In this document: positions 49,327 to 56,608 of the stretch, piece after piece
Position numbering within the stretch: the first letter of the stretch is position 1
Layout: each line of letters opens with the position of its first letter
DNA from: Proteobacteria bacterium DTSAM18
GTDB lineage: Bacteria > Myxococcota_A > UBA796 > GCA-2862545
Assembly: GCA_028767165.1 (NCBI GenBank)
Contig: JARACJ010000007.1
Location: 1 to 64,000, forward strand
DNA length: 64,000 nt
Direction of reading: 5' to 3'
Translations under genes and position numbers: made by a program
The notes under the pieces: model-generated
Seen by the model: only the letters and a program-made list of their open reading frames with translations
The model's database searches: none
Told to the model about the DNA's origin: nothing

Positions 49327-49524
49327 GGCTCGGGGCGTCGAAGAGGTGCGGTCTGGTGTCCCGTGGCTCCGGGTGCCGGCTCGTCCGGTTCCCATGACCG
49401 CCGGCGCCGGTCCCTGGTCGGCCCGGTCTCGGCCTGGGCCGGCTCCGGCGTGGCGGGCTGGACATCACGCAGGAGGAGGGGGGAGGCCGCCTGGTCCTTT
49501 ACGAGGTGTAGCTGGGGAAGGGGC
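49327..49524 (+). repeat. D segment, copy 1
   Basis: 198 bp, a direct repeat of 49884-50082 with scattered substitutions. Its first half contains degenerate C-like units that pair with the sequence upstream of A in unit 1. The second half, ending GAGGTGTAGCTGGGGAAGG, has no inverted partner. Confidence 0.85.
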
Positions 49525-49602
49525 GAGAGCCGGCGGGCACGGAGACCTGGACTGTGCAGGGTCGGGAGCCGACGGGCACGGAGACCTGGACTGTGCAGGG
49601 TC
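49525..49602 (+). repeat. Two tandem 39-bp A repeats, unit 2
   Basis: Copies at 49525-49563 and 49564-49602, nearly identical, ending CTGGACTGTGCAGGGTC. Confidence 0.93.
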
Positions 49603-49713
49603 GGGAGCCGGCGCTTCTGGAGGCGGCTTGTCGAAATACCCACCCGCTGGACCTCTCATGGTCCGGAGAAGGGTCGTGAGGGGATCCAATACGGTCCTGC
49701 GTGTGGGTGTTCC
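49603..49713 (+). repeat. 111-bp core repeat B, copy 2
   Basis: Same length as copies 1 and 3, with five substitutions relative to copy 1 and no indels. Confidence 0.92.
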
Positions 49714-49731
49714 GCGCCGCCTCCCGCTGCC

Positions 49732-49883
49732 GGCTCCGGTCTGTGCTGGGGGCGGTCTCCGTGCGCGCTGGCTCCGGTCTGTGCTGGGGGCGGTCTCCGT
49801 GCGCGCCGGCTCCGGTCCGTGTCCGGGGCGGTCTCCGTGCCCGCCGGCTCCGGTCAGTGCTGGGGGCGGTCTCCGTGCCCGCC
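49732..49883 (+). repeat. Four tandem 38-bp C repeats, unit 2
   Basis: Copies begin at 49732, 49770, 49808 and 49846, each exactly 38 bp, starting GGCTCCGGTC. The first two share GTGCGCG near their end, whereas the last two have GTGCCCG, suggesting stepwise duplication. Confidence 0.93.
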
Positions 49884-50082
49884 GGCTCGGGGCGTCGAAG
49901 AGGTGCGGTCTGGTGCCCCGTGGCTCCGGGTGTCGGCTCGTCCGGTCCCCATGACCCCCGGCGCCGGTCCCTGGTCGGCTCCGGTCTCGGCCTTGGCCGG
50001 CTTCGGCGTGTCGGGCTGGACATCACGCAGGAGGGCGGGGGAGGCCGCCTGGTCCGCTGCGAGGTGTAGCTGGGGAAGGGGC
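49884..50082 (+). repeat. D segment, copy 2
   Basis: 199 bp, a direct repeat of copy 1 with scattered substitutions and a net one-base difference. Confidence 0.85.
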
Positions 50083-50160
50083 GAGAGCCGGCGGGCACGG
50101 AGACCTGGACTGTGCAGGGTCGGGAGCCGGCGGGCACGGAGACCTGGACTGTGCAGGGTC
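50083..50160 (+). repeat. Two tandem 39-bp A repeats, unit 3
   Basis: Copies at 50083-50121 and 50122-50160, nearly identical to the unit 2 pair. Confidence 0.93.
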
Positions 50161-50271
50161 GGGAGCCGGCGCTTCAGGAGGCGGCTGGTCGAAACACCCA
50201 CCCGCTGGACCTCTCATGGTCTGGAGAAGGGTCGAGAGGGGATCCCATACGGTCCTGCGTGTGGGTGTTCC
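50161..50271 (+). repeat. 111-bp core repeat B, copy 3 (array end)
   Basis: 111 bp. It ends exactly one base before the stop codon (50272-50274) of the minus-strand lipoprotein gene. No C or D follows, so unit 3 is truncated at this gene. Confidence 0.92.
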
Positions 50272-50565
50272 CTACTTGCAGTCGGCCAGCGCGTTCGCGG
50301 CCTTCTCCCGGTCGGACGCGTCGAGGCAGTCCAGGCCGCGGATGGCGCGTGTGGCGCAGCGGTAGTTCTCGACGATGTCGTTGTCGTCGATACCGGCGAG
50401 GGAGGCGCAGTACTCCTCGAGGAGGATCTCGACCGACCCGGTGTCGGCGCCGAGCTCGCCACCGACGCAGGTCTCGAGGGTGGTGATGTAGTCCAGGCAG
50501 GCATCCTGGGCGTCGGGTTCACAGCCGAACAGCAGCACCAGGGGCAGGGCGTATGCAGCCTTCAT
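50272..50565 (-). CDS. Small cysteine-rich lipoprotein
   Basis: 97 aa. MKAAYALPLVLLFGC is a lipoprotein signal with AAAGGAGATGGTCC upstream. The mature part has spaced Cys (QDACLDY, ETCVGG, EEYCASL, NYRCATR, GLDCLDA, ADC) in a helical context. Such spacing is seen in many small exported proteins of this lineage and suggests disulfide-linked helices. Function unknown. It is the last gene of a minus-strand run, and its 3' end abuts repeat core copy 3. Confidence 0.85.
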   Translation of the reverse strand: MKAAYALPLVLLFGCEPDAQDACLDYITTLETCVGGELGADTGSVEILLEEYCASLAGIDDNDIVENYRCATRAIRGLDCLDASDREKAANALADCK

Positions 50566-50624
50566 GGACCATCTCCTTTCGTCTGGCTCGCCTATAGCAT
50601 GAACCCGCACGGGGGTCCTTCGGC

Positions 50625-51599
50625 TCACAGGTGCTCGGTCACGAGGCGGATCAGGCGCTCGGGTGCATCATCGCGGCAACCCATGTGTGTGGCGGAGGGC
50701 ATGCGGTGCTCGCCGTCCTGGCCGGGGATCGCGCTGGTGGGCTGTCCCCAGACCATCTGACCGGCGATGACCTCGTCGGCGGGGCTCCAGACGGAGAACA
50801 CGTGCGTGCCCTCTGCATGGCGGTGGGTGTCGAGGTCCCGCAGCAACGCGGATCGCTGCTGCCTGCGGAGCGCGCCCGGGTACAGGCCGGTGGTCCGGTC
50901 GCAGGTGGGGGCCAGGGCACCCACGGTGGCGCAGGAGAGCAGCCCGCGGTTGGCGCCGGCGATGCCGACGAAGGTGTCCACCGAGGCGGTGAGCGGTGGG
51001 CCGAGATCCACCTGCGGGGATCCGGCGACGGATCCGCCCGCGATGGCCTTGCGGGCGAGGGTGACACCCATCGAGTGGGCGACGACATCGACGTGATCGG
51101 CGCCGGTGTAGGCCAGCACGGCCTCCAGGAAGGCGCGGATCCGTTGCAGGGTGTGGGGATCGTGGTGTTGCTGGGACACCTTGCCGGGATCCGCCGGACC
51201 CCACGTGAGGGCGTACAGCTCCGAGGAGCGGTAGCCGGCCTCGGCGAAGGCATCACGGACGATCGTCCACCCACCCAGGGGACCACCCAGGGCCCGATCG
51301 CCGTTGCCGTGGAGGAACACCACCGGATCCGACGTGATGGGTTGCGCGGGGTGGATCCGGCCACCGAAGGACGCACCGGGGAGGTCGTCCCGGGCGAAGT
51401 CGCGGGCCGACCAGCGAGAGCCCGCGAGCCAGGCACGGAAGTGGGGGGTGAGGGTGTCCGGGATCCCGCCTTCCCCGGTGTGCACCGGCGGATCCGCCGT
51501 GTCCTGCGGGAGGGGTGTGGATCCGCTGGTGTCCGCTGGACGTGACGGGAGGGTCAGGGATCCGATGCAGGCGGTCAGGAGCAGCAGGGACAGGGCCAT
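50625..51599 (-). CDS. Secreted alpha/beta-hydrolase lipase, lipoprotein
   Basis: 324 aa. MALSLLLLTAC is a short lipoprotein signal. The fold is an EstA/class 2-like lipase: VVFLHGNGD forms the oxyanion region, VVAHSMGVTLARKAI contains the nucleophile Ser (AHSMG), and an Asp (SPADEV) and His (SATHMG) complete a likely triad. GLYPGALRR and Cys pairs may stabilise the lid. Predicted to hydrolyse lipids or esters at the cell surface. The ribosome binding site is inside a perfect hairpin (51602-51629). Confidence 0.88.
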   Translation of the reverse strand: MALSLLLLTACIGSLTLPSRPADTSGSTPLPQDTADPPVHTGEGGIPDTLTPHFRAWLAGSRWSARDFARDDLPGASFGGRIHPAQPITSDPVVFLHGNGDRALGGPLGGWTIVRDAFAEAGYRSSELYALTWGPADPGKVSQQHHDPHTLQRIRAFLEAVLAYTGADHVDVVAHSMGVTLARKAIAGGSVAGSPQVDLGPPLTASVDTFVGIAGANRGLLSCATVGALAPTCDRTTGLYPGALRRQQRSALLRDLDTHRHAEGTHVFSVWSPADEVIAGQMVWGQPTSAIPGQDGEHRMPSATHMGCRDDAPERLIRLVTEHL

Positions 51600-51601
51600 G
51601 G

Positions 51602-51629
51602 GGTACCCCCTCGAAGTGGAGGGGGTACC
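51602..51629. promoter_or_regulatory. Perfect 11-bp inverted repeat over the lipase ribosome binding site
   Basis: GGTACCCCCTC (51602-51612), a 6-nt loop, then GAGGGGGTACC (51619-51629). On the minus-strand mRNA the GAGGGGG that would serve as the lipase ribosome binding site lies in the stem nearest the start codon. It could also terminate the upstream lipoprotein transcript. Confidence 0.65.
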
Positions 51630-51642
51630 TACCACATGCGGG

Positions 51643-52335
51643 TCAGCCGGGCAGCCAGCCCCAGGACTGGTCGGCGAGGTCCATGTCCGGCACGGTGCAG
51701 GTGTCCTCGCTGCCCTCCTTCTGGAGCACCACGCCACGCAGGCTCAGGGTGCCGGTGAAGGGCGCCTCGGTTCCGTCGCCGGACTCGGCGGTGACGACCT
51801 CGAGGGTCATGAAGCCGTCGATGGGGATCCAGGTGTCCTGGACGACCGGCTCGTTCTCGATGGCGTCGTTGCAGACGACCTCGAGCAGGTGGCTGCCCTG
51901 CTGGATCCGGAAGCTGCCGTTGACCTCGTTCTCCGCGATGCCGGCCGTGGGATCCCAGGTGGTCTGGAAGGTCTCGCCCACCTGCCGGGCCTCGCCCTCG
52001 GGCAGGGACATCTGCCACAGCAGGGCCGTGGTCTCGTCGTGGGTGGCCGCGGCGGACGTGACGAAGCTGCAGCTCGCACCGTCGACGAGTGCCGTGCCGC
52101 CGTTGAGGAGGGCGCCGAGCTGGTCGTCGTCGCAGGCGGTGGGGAGCTGGGCGGGGTTCACCAGGTCGACGAGGCTCGAGCCGCCGGGAGGGGCGGTGTC
52201 GGCGGTGTCGCAGCCTTCCCGGTCGTGGCAGTCACCGGTCTCCGCGGTGTCGGTGGGAAGCGGATCGTCGTCGGTGACGCCGTCGGCACAGGCCGACAGC
52301 CCGAGGATGGGGATGAGCAGGTGCAGCGCACGCAT
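51643..52335 (-). CDS. Hypothetical lipoprotein
   Basis: 230 aa. Lipobox LSAC after MRALHLLIPILG. A Thr/Asp-rich linker (TDDDPLPTDTAETGD) with CHDREGC follows. The body is beta-rich with several Cys (TACDDDQ, ASCSF, VVCNDA, DTCTV) and ends WGWLPG. No family recognised. It lies 70 bases downstream of the multicopper oxidase in the same direction. Confidence 0.82.
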   Translation of the reverse strand: MRALHLLIPILGLSACADGVTDDDPLPTDTAETGDCHDREGCDTADTAPPGGSSLVDLVNPAQLPTACDDDQLGALLNGGTALVDGASCSFVTSAAATHDETTALLWQMSLPEGEARQVGETFQTTWDPTAGIAENEVNGSFRIQQGSHLLEVVCNDAIENEPVVQDTWIPIDGFMTLEVVTAESGDGTEAPFTGTLSLRGVVLQKEGSEDTCTVPDMDLADQSWGWLPG

Positions 52336-52405
52336 GAGGACCTCCAGAGTCTGCCCGTGCGCGCGTTGTAGCCCATGGGTACCGGAGGCGAAACAGGGTT
52401 CGGCC

Positions 52406-53761
52406 TCACGGCACCTCGGGGTCCACCACCCGCAGCACGGTCATCATCCCACCCTCCGCGTGGGGGAGGATGTGGCAGTGCTGCATCCAGTCGCCGGCCT
52501 TCGTGGCCTCGAAGCGCACGCGGACGACGCCGTGGATCGGCACGTCGACCGTGTCCTCGAGGGTGTAGCGCGCGGGCGGCACCCCGTTGACGCCGAGGAC
52601 CTCGAACGCGTGGCCGTGGCCGTGGAAGGGGTGGTTCGTGGGGGACAGGTTGCGGATCTCGACGATGACGTCGTCGCCGAGCGCGACCTCCTCGATGGTG
52701 ACGTCCGGGAAGGTCTCGTGGTTGATGCGCCACTGCCCGGAGCCGCCGTCGCCCTGGAAGGTGTAGGTGATGTCGGTGGTGCCCGGATCCGGGGTCGGGG
52801 AGGCCGGATCCACGTCGAAGGTGGGCATCGGCGTCTCGGACGGTCCGGATCCGGTGAGGGTCAGCAGCCGCTGGGGATCACCCCATGCGGATCCACCGTG
52901 CAGGCTGAAGGGCCGGCTCGTCAGATCCATGCTGCCCTGCAGATCCACGAGGAGCTCCGCCCTGTCGCCGGGGCCGAGCACGACGCTGTCGGTGGACCAG
53001 GGCGCGGTGCGGATGCCCTGATCCAGCGCGAGGACGGTCATGTCGGTGGTGTCGAGATCCAGGTAGCCGGTGTTGCTGGCGTTGAGGATCCGCAGGCGCG
53101 TGGGGCCGGCGTCCAGGGTGCCGATCGGGTCGATGGATCCGTTGACCATCCACACGAGCGCCTGTCCTTCGAGGCCGTGGTGGTGGGGATCCACGGCGGA
53201 CTCGTGGGGTGCATCGAGGATGAGCACCAGGTCGTTGACGACCTCGGGCTCGTCCGGCCCCTCCACGATCAGCACGCCGTACAGGCCGAGGTCGACCTGG
53301 CGGGCGGTGTCGAAGTGGGGATGGAACCAGAAGGTGCCGGACTGCTCCAGGGGGAAGGTGTAGGTGAACTGCTCGCCGGGGGCCGTGGGCTGCCGCTGCC
53401 AGGGCACGCCGTCCATCTCGTAGGGTGCGCCGGCGCCGTGCCAGTGGATGGTGGTGGGGGACTGCAGCTGGTTGTCGAGCACGGCGGCGAGCTGGTTGCC
53501 CACCTGGGCCCGGATGACGTCGCCGCTGTACTGGTAGCGGACGGGCGTGTCGCCGTCGTACGTGCCCTCGGCCACCAGCGTGGTCTCGAAGCGACCCGGT
53601 TCGGTGGCCTCGTTGGGGATCTCGCGGGCCAGCTCCAGCGAGGGTCGAGGGGGGGGACTCGTGTCCTCGACCGCGGTGTCGGCGGTCTCCACGGGGAGGT
53701 CCTGGGGCACGGTGGCGCCACCACAGGCGGCCAGGATCAGGAGGGGGGACAGGCGGATCAT
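52406..53761 (-). CDS. Multicopper oxidase lipoprotein
   Basis: 451 aa. Lipobox LAAC follows MIRLSPLLI, so it is probably tethered to a membrane. All four copper-binding blocks are present: HWHG (H106/H108), FWFHPHF (H147/H149), HPFHGHGHAF, and HCHILPHAEGGMM (H428-C429-H430, H434, M439), which completes the type 1 and type 2/3 sites. The family oxidises metals or organics with reduction of O2 to water. The Met-poor sequence does not favour a CueO-type copper detoxifier. Its ATG overlaps the stop of the five-heme cytochrome gene (ATGA), so the two are translationally coupled. Confidence 0.94.
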   Translation of the reverse strand: MIRLSPLLILAACGGATVPQDLPVETADTAVEDTSPPPRPSLELAREIPNEATEPGRFETTLVAEGTYDGDTPVRYQYSGDVIRAQVGNQLAAVLDNQLQSPTTIHWHGAGAPYEMDGVPWQRQPTAPGEQFTYTFPLEQSGTFWFHPHFDTARQVDLGLYGVLIVEGPDEPEVVNDLVLILDAPHESAVDPHHHGLEGQALVWMVNGSIDPIGTLDAGPTRLRILNASNTGYLDLDTTDMTVLALDQGIRTAPWSTDSVVLGPGDRAELLVDLQGSMDLTSRPFSLHGGSAWGDPQRLLTLTGSGPSETPMPTFDVDPASPTPDPGTTDITYTFQGDGGSGQWRINHETFPDVTIEEVALGDDVIVEIRNLSPTNHPFHGHGHAFEVLGVNGVPPARYTLEDTVDVPIHGVVRVRFEATKAGDWMQHCHILPHAEGGMMTVLRVVDPEVP

Positions 53762-55785
53762 CGGGTCACCTCCGCCATCACGCGGTCGGGGTTGTGCCAG
53801 CCTCGCTCGGCCGCGAGATCCCACGGGTAGGCGCGGTACAGCAGGCGGGCAGTGACCTCGGGAGCCTCGCAGGCGCTCTCGAAGCTGTGCGTGCCGCTCC
53901 AGGACTGCTGGGGGAGCAGGCGGTTGTCGGTGCGGATGTCGGTGGCCTTGTGGGACGGGACCATGAGCGCGCCGGAGCCGTCCGTCAGCACCCGTGCGAA
54001 GGCGAAGCCGGGGGCGCCGGCGAGGGGGCTGGCCTCGGGGCCGCGGTCGCGGCCGAGGAAGGCCATGTCGCCCTCGGGAAGGGGCTCGGACAGGCTGACG
54101 ATGCCGTCCGTGACGGACAGGACGGTGGCTTCGCCGACGTGGCGCAGGTCGGCCAGGCCCTTGTCTTCGGGGGAGAAGGTGCCGTCACCGAAGGGACCGA
54201 ACCCGTCGTAGTCGAGCCAGCCGAGATCCGCGACCACCCGGATCACGTCGCCGGGCTGGGCATCGGGCCAGACGTCCCAGTCGCCGCTGGCGTCCTGCCA
54301 GGCGAGGGCGCCACCGAAGTCGGGCACGGCGGGGCCGGCCGTGGCGATGAGGGGTTGTCCGTCACAGGTGGCCTGGACCTGCACCAGCACCATCCGCATG
54401 GGCTCGCCGGTGGGCACGGCGTGGCCGGGGCCCGTGTGGCGCACGGTGGTGGTGGCGACGACCTCGCCCTCGACCACCTCGGTCTGCAGATCGAGGGTGA
54501 GCGCCATGCCGAGCATGTCGGCTTCGTCGGAGCGGGGGCCGATCCAGGCGTGGCGGCGGTTGGCGCCCGGCGGACGCAGCCAGCCTCCCGCCCGGCCGGG
54601 CAGGGTGGCCAGCAGGTCGATGTCGGCGGCGTTGCCTGCCTCGGCGTCCGGGGGCATGTGGCAGGACTGGCAGGGCGCGATGTCGGCCAGCGGACCGTCC
54701 TTCCACTCGGAGAAGGTGCTCTGCAGGGGCAGCATGCCCGAGGGCCAGCGGTCGGCATCGAGGGTGGCGCCGGGCACCATGGGCGCCGTCTCGTGCTCGT
54801 GGCAGCCGCCGCAGAACTCGGCCTGCTGGAAGATGGGGGTGTGGACGGAGCCCATCCGGGGGTTGAGCACGTCGGGCAGGGGGCCGAAGGTGAGGGGTGT
54901 CCAGTCGAACGAGGGCGAGTCGTCCGCTTCGGAAGGACGGATGATCTTCAGGCGTCCGCCGACGCCGGGAGGGGCGTCCATGTCGATGTCGCTGACCTTG
55001 TGGCAGACATCGCAGTGCACGCCGTGCTCGAAGGCGATGCCCTCCGCCTCCAGCAGGTCTCGTCCGCCCAGCTCGCCGTCGATGCCCGGTGCATGGCAGT
55101 CGGCGCAGTCGGCGGTGTTCACCGGCGCGTCGCAGGGGGCGCCGCAGTCGGGGTTGAGGTCGGGCAGCACGCCGTCGCCGAGCACGCAGGTCTCGAAGGT
55201 GCCGCCGCCGGGCTGGCGGGTGGTGGTCCAGGTGCCGCCGGCTTCATCGCACCCCGTCTCGTTCAGCGTCGTGGCGATGCCTGCGTACAGGTCGTGGACG
55301 ACGGGGTTGCTCGCGGCCTTGCTGTGGGGGTGGGCGAACCAGTCGTCGCTCTGCCGGATGTGGCAGTGGGCGCAGTAGCCCGTGTTGTCCCGGCGGTCGG
55401 GCGTGCCCGGGTCCTGGAAGACGTAGTCGGGGTTGTCGTCCGTGGAGAACCGGACCAGCTCGATGGTGATCTCGTCGACCCGGGCGGTGATGTCGACCCC
55501 GCGGATGCGGGCCTCCGGGTGCGCCGCCACGACGGCGAGATCCCCCGGGATGCCCGGGTCGACGTGGAGGCGCGCGCGCCCGTCGGCATCGGTGCGCCGG
55601 TGGTCGAGGCTGCCTCCCTGCATGACCATCACGTCCTCGGTGGGCTCACCGTCGAGGAGGACCAGGACGTCGAGCTCGAATCCCTCGAGGGGCACGGGCC
55701 GTTCGACATCGGTGTCGGTGGGGGTGTCGGGTACCTGGGCGTCCTGGCACGCGGCCAGGAGGAGGGGAAGCAGCAAGGGGCGCAT
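53758..55785 (-). CDS. Five-heme c-type cytochrome lipoprotein
   Basis: 675 aa. MRPLLLPLLLAAC is a lipoprotein signal. A carboxypeptidase-regulatory-like beta domain seems to occupy ~35-110 (FELDVLVLLDGEPTEDVMVMQGG). Five heme-binding CxxCH motifs follow in order: CAHCH, CADCH, CDVCH, CGGCH and CQSCH. The arrangement resembles cytochrome c-554-type multiheme proteins. The C-terminal ~280 residues are beta-rich (NRRHAWIGPRSDEADMLGMAL, TGPGHAVPTGEP). It probably carries electrons on the periplasmic or outer face and is coupled to the multicopper oxidase gene. Confidence 0.93.
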   Translation of the reverse strand: MRPLLLPLLLAACQDAQVPDTPTDTDVERPVPLEGFELDVLVLLDGEPTEDVMVMQGGSLDHRRTDADGRARLHVDPGIPGDLAVVAAHPEARIRGVDITARVDEITIELVRFSTDDNPDYVFQDPGTPDRRDNTGYCAHCHIRQSDDWFAHPHSKAASNPVVHDLYAGIATTLNETGCDEAGGTWTTTRQPGGGTFETCVLGDGVLPDLNPDCGAPCDAPVNTADCADCHAPGIDGELGGRDLLEAEGIAFEHGVHCDVCHKVSDIDMDAPPGVGGRLKIIRPSEADDSPSFDWTPLTFGPLPDVLNPRMGSVHTPIFQQAEFCGGCHEHETAPMVPGATLDADRWPSGMLPLQSTFSEWKDGPLADIAPCQSCHMPPDAEAGNAADIDLLATLPGRAGGWLRPPGANRRHAWIGPRSDEADMLGMALTLDLQTEVVEGEVVATTTVRHTGPGHAVPTGEPMRMVLVQVQATCDGQPLIATAGPAVPDFGGALAWQDASGDWDVWPDAQPGDVIRVVADLGWLDYDGFGPFGDGTFSPEDKGLADLRHVGEATVLSVTDGIVSLSEPLPEGDMAFLGRDRGPEASPLAGAPGFAFARVLTDGSGALMVPSHKATDIRTDNRLLPQQSWSGTHSFESACEAPEVTARLLYRAYPWDLAAERGWHNPDRVMAEVTR

Positions 55786-55960
55786 GAACGATCCTGTGGC
55801 AGATTGTCGCATCTGTCGATGACCCAGTGTAGCCGAGGGATCCGTGTGTGAAGGTCATGGCTGGTCGGAAGTCCGTCAAGGGCCCGCCGTGCAGGCCGTC
55901 CAGGGCATCCGACTGCAGGTATTACGGCGTCATGACGGTGTTTCTGGCCGTCGAAGGCGG

Positions 55961-56608
55961 CTACTCCCGCACGTCCTTCCAGACCTGTTCCCAGCGCTCC
56001 CGCCAGGTGGGCGCCCACAGGGCCGCCGGCACGACCACACAGTGGTGGGGCGGGTGCGGCAGGACGAGCACCGGCAGCAGCTTTCCCAGCAGCAGCGGCG
56101 CGGGCAGCAGCCTCGGGAAGATCAGTGGCGTGCCCCGGTACAGCCTGCGTCCGCCGGTGAGGTGTGCCGGCACGGGCACGTGGAAGGTGCGGCTGTAGTC
56201 GTCCTGGATGTCGTGGGCGAGGTGCAGGGTGTCCGGGCGAGCGGTGCCGAGGGCCGTGAGCTCGGCCAGCTGGGCGGGCGTCTTCGCGTCGTACAGCTCG
56301 TTCAGGCGCTCCTGCACCGTGGTGAGCAGCGTGGGGTCGAGCCAGACGTCCCGCTCGAAGGAGTAGACGATCTCCGCCGGGGCGGCCCGGGAGCCCTTGT
56401 TCCACAGCATGTCGTTCGCCAGGACCACCCGCGCCAGCGCCAGGCGACCATTGCGGACGGTGTCCTCCAGGTGGGGCCACAGCGCCCGCAGCGGCTCCTT
56501 CCGGTTGCGCTTGACGAAGACCGGCTTGTCGCCGAGGAAGTGCGTGGCCGGCAGGGGGCGGGGCGCGGCCTGCAGCAGCGACAGCGTCTCTTGCATCTCC
56601 CGCAGCAT
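55961..56608 (-). CDS. Hypothetical protein, third gene of the HscC operon
   Basis: 215 aa, no signal peptide. MLREMQETLSLLQAAPRPLP opens an alpha-helical protein rich in Leu/Arg, with PHLEDTVRNGRLALARVVLAND and a late Leu/Pro-rich hydrophobic patch (LLPAPLLLGKLLPVLVLPHPP) that may contact membranes. No family recognised. The ATG follows the hscC stop directly (TAGATG), so it is coupled to hscC. The position suggests a role in the HscC chaperone system, perhaps as client or partner. Confidence 0.78.
   Translation of the reverse strand: MLREMQETLSLLQAAPRPLPATHFLGDKPVFVKRNRKEPLRALWPHLEDTVRNGRLALARVVLANDMLWNKGSRAAPAEIVYSFERDVWLDPTLLTTVQERLNELYDAKTPAQLAELTALGTARPDTLHLAHDIQDDYSRTFHVPVPAHLTGGRRLYRGTPLIFPRLLPAPLLLGKLLPVLVLPHPPHHCVVVPAALWAPTWRERWEQVWKDVRE

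Larger units (their letters stand above)
49018..49430. repeat. Giant imperfect palindrome of the first array unit
   Basis: Left arm 49018-49200 and right arm 49260-49430 are inverted, imperfect copies over about 170-180 bp, centred near 49230. Matching blocks include GGTCATGGG with CCCATGACC, CACCAGACC with GGTCTGGTG, the 21-bp A/C match, and AACACCCAC with GTGGGTGTT. The left arm begins a few bases after the ABC exporter stop codon. Confidence 0.88.
49014..50271. repeat. Non-coding array of 38/39-bp repeats in inverted arrangement around a 111-bp core
   Basis: The whole 1.26-kb interval between the ABC exporter stop and the small lipoprotein stop is built from repeats. Three near-identical 111-bp cores (B) occur at 49160, 49603 and 50161. 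Each is preceded by one or two exact-length 39-bp A repeats; the first and second are followed by 38-bp C repeats. A and C share a 21-bp sequence in inverted orientation. A ~198-bp segment (D) follows C in the first two units. Core-to-core distances of 443 and 558 bases differ by three extra C copies plus one base. No ribosome binding site or plausible protein is present. Confidence 0.92.

Noticed and set aside
49014-50271. CRISPR array
   Set aside because: Repeats are directly adjacent with no unique spacers, the arrangement includes inverted copies, and no cas genes are nearby.
49014-50271. Retron or diversity-generating retroelement
   Set aside because: No reverse transcriptase in the window, and substitutions between copies are not biased to adenines of a template repeat.
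49014-50271. Insertion sequence or MITE
   Set aside because: No transposase, and no target-site duplications or terminal repeats were seen. The modular inverted structure is unlike a MITE.
49258-50760. A 500-aa open frame on + and ~212-aa frames on - through the repeat array
   Set aside because: Products are Arg/Ser/Gly/Pro repeats with no ribosome binding site. The 38-bp C modules would shift frame with each copy, and the + frame runs on antisense to two minus-strand genes.
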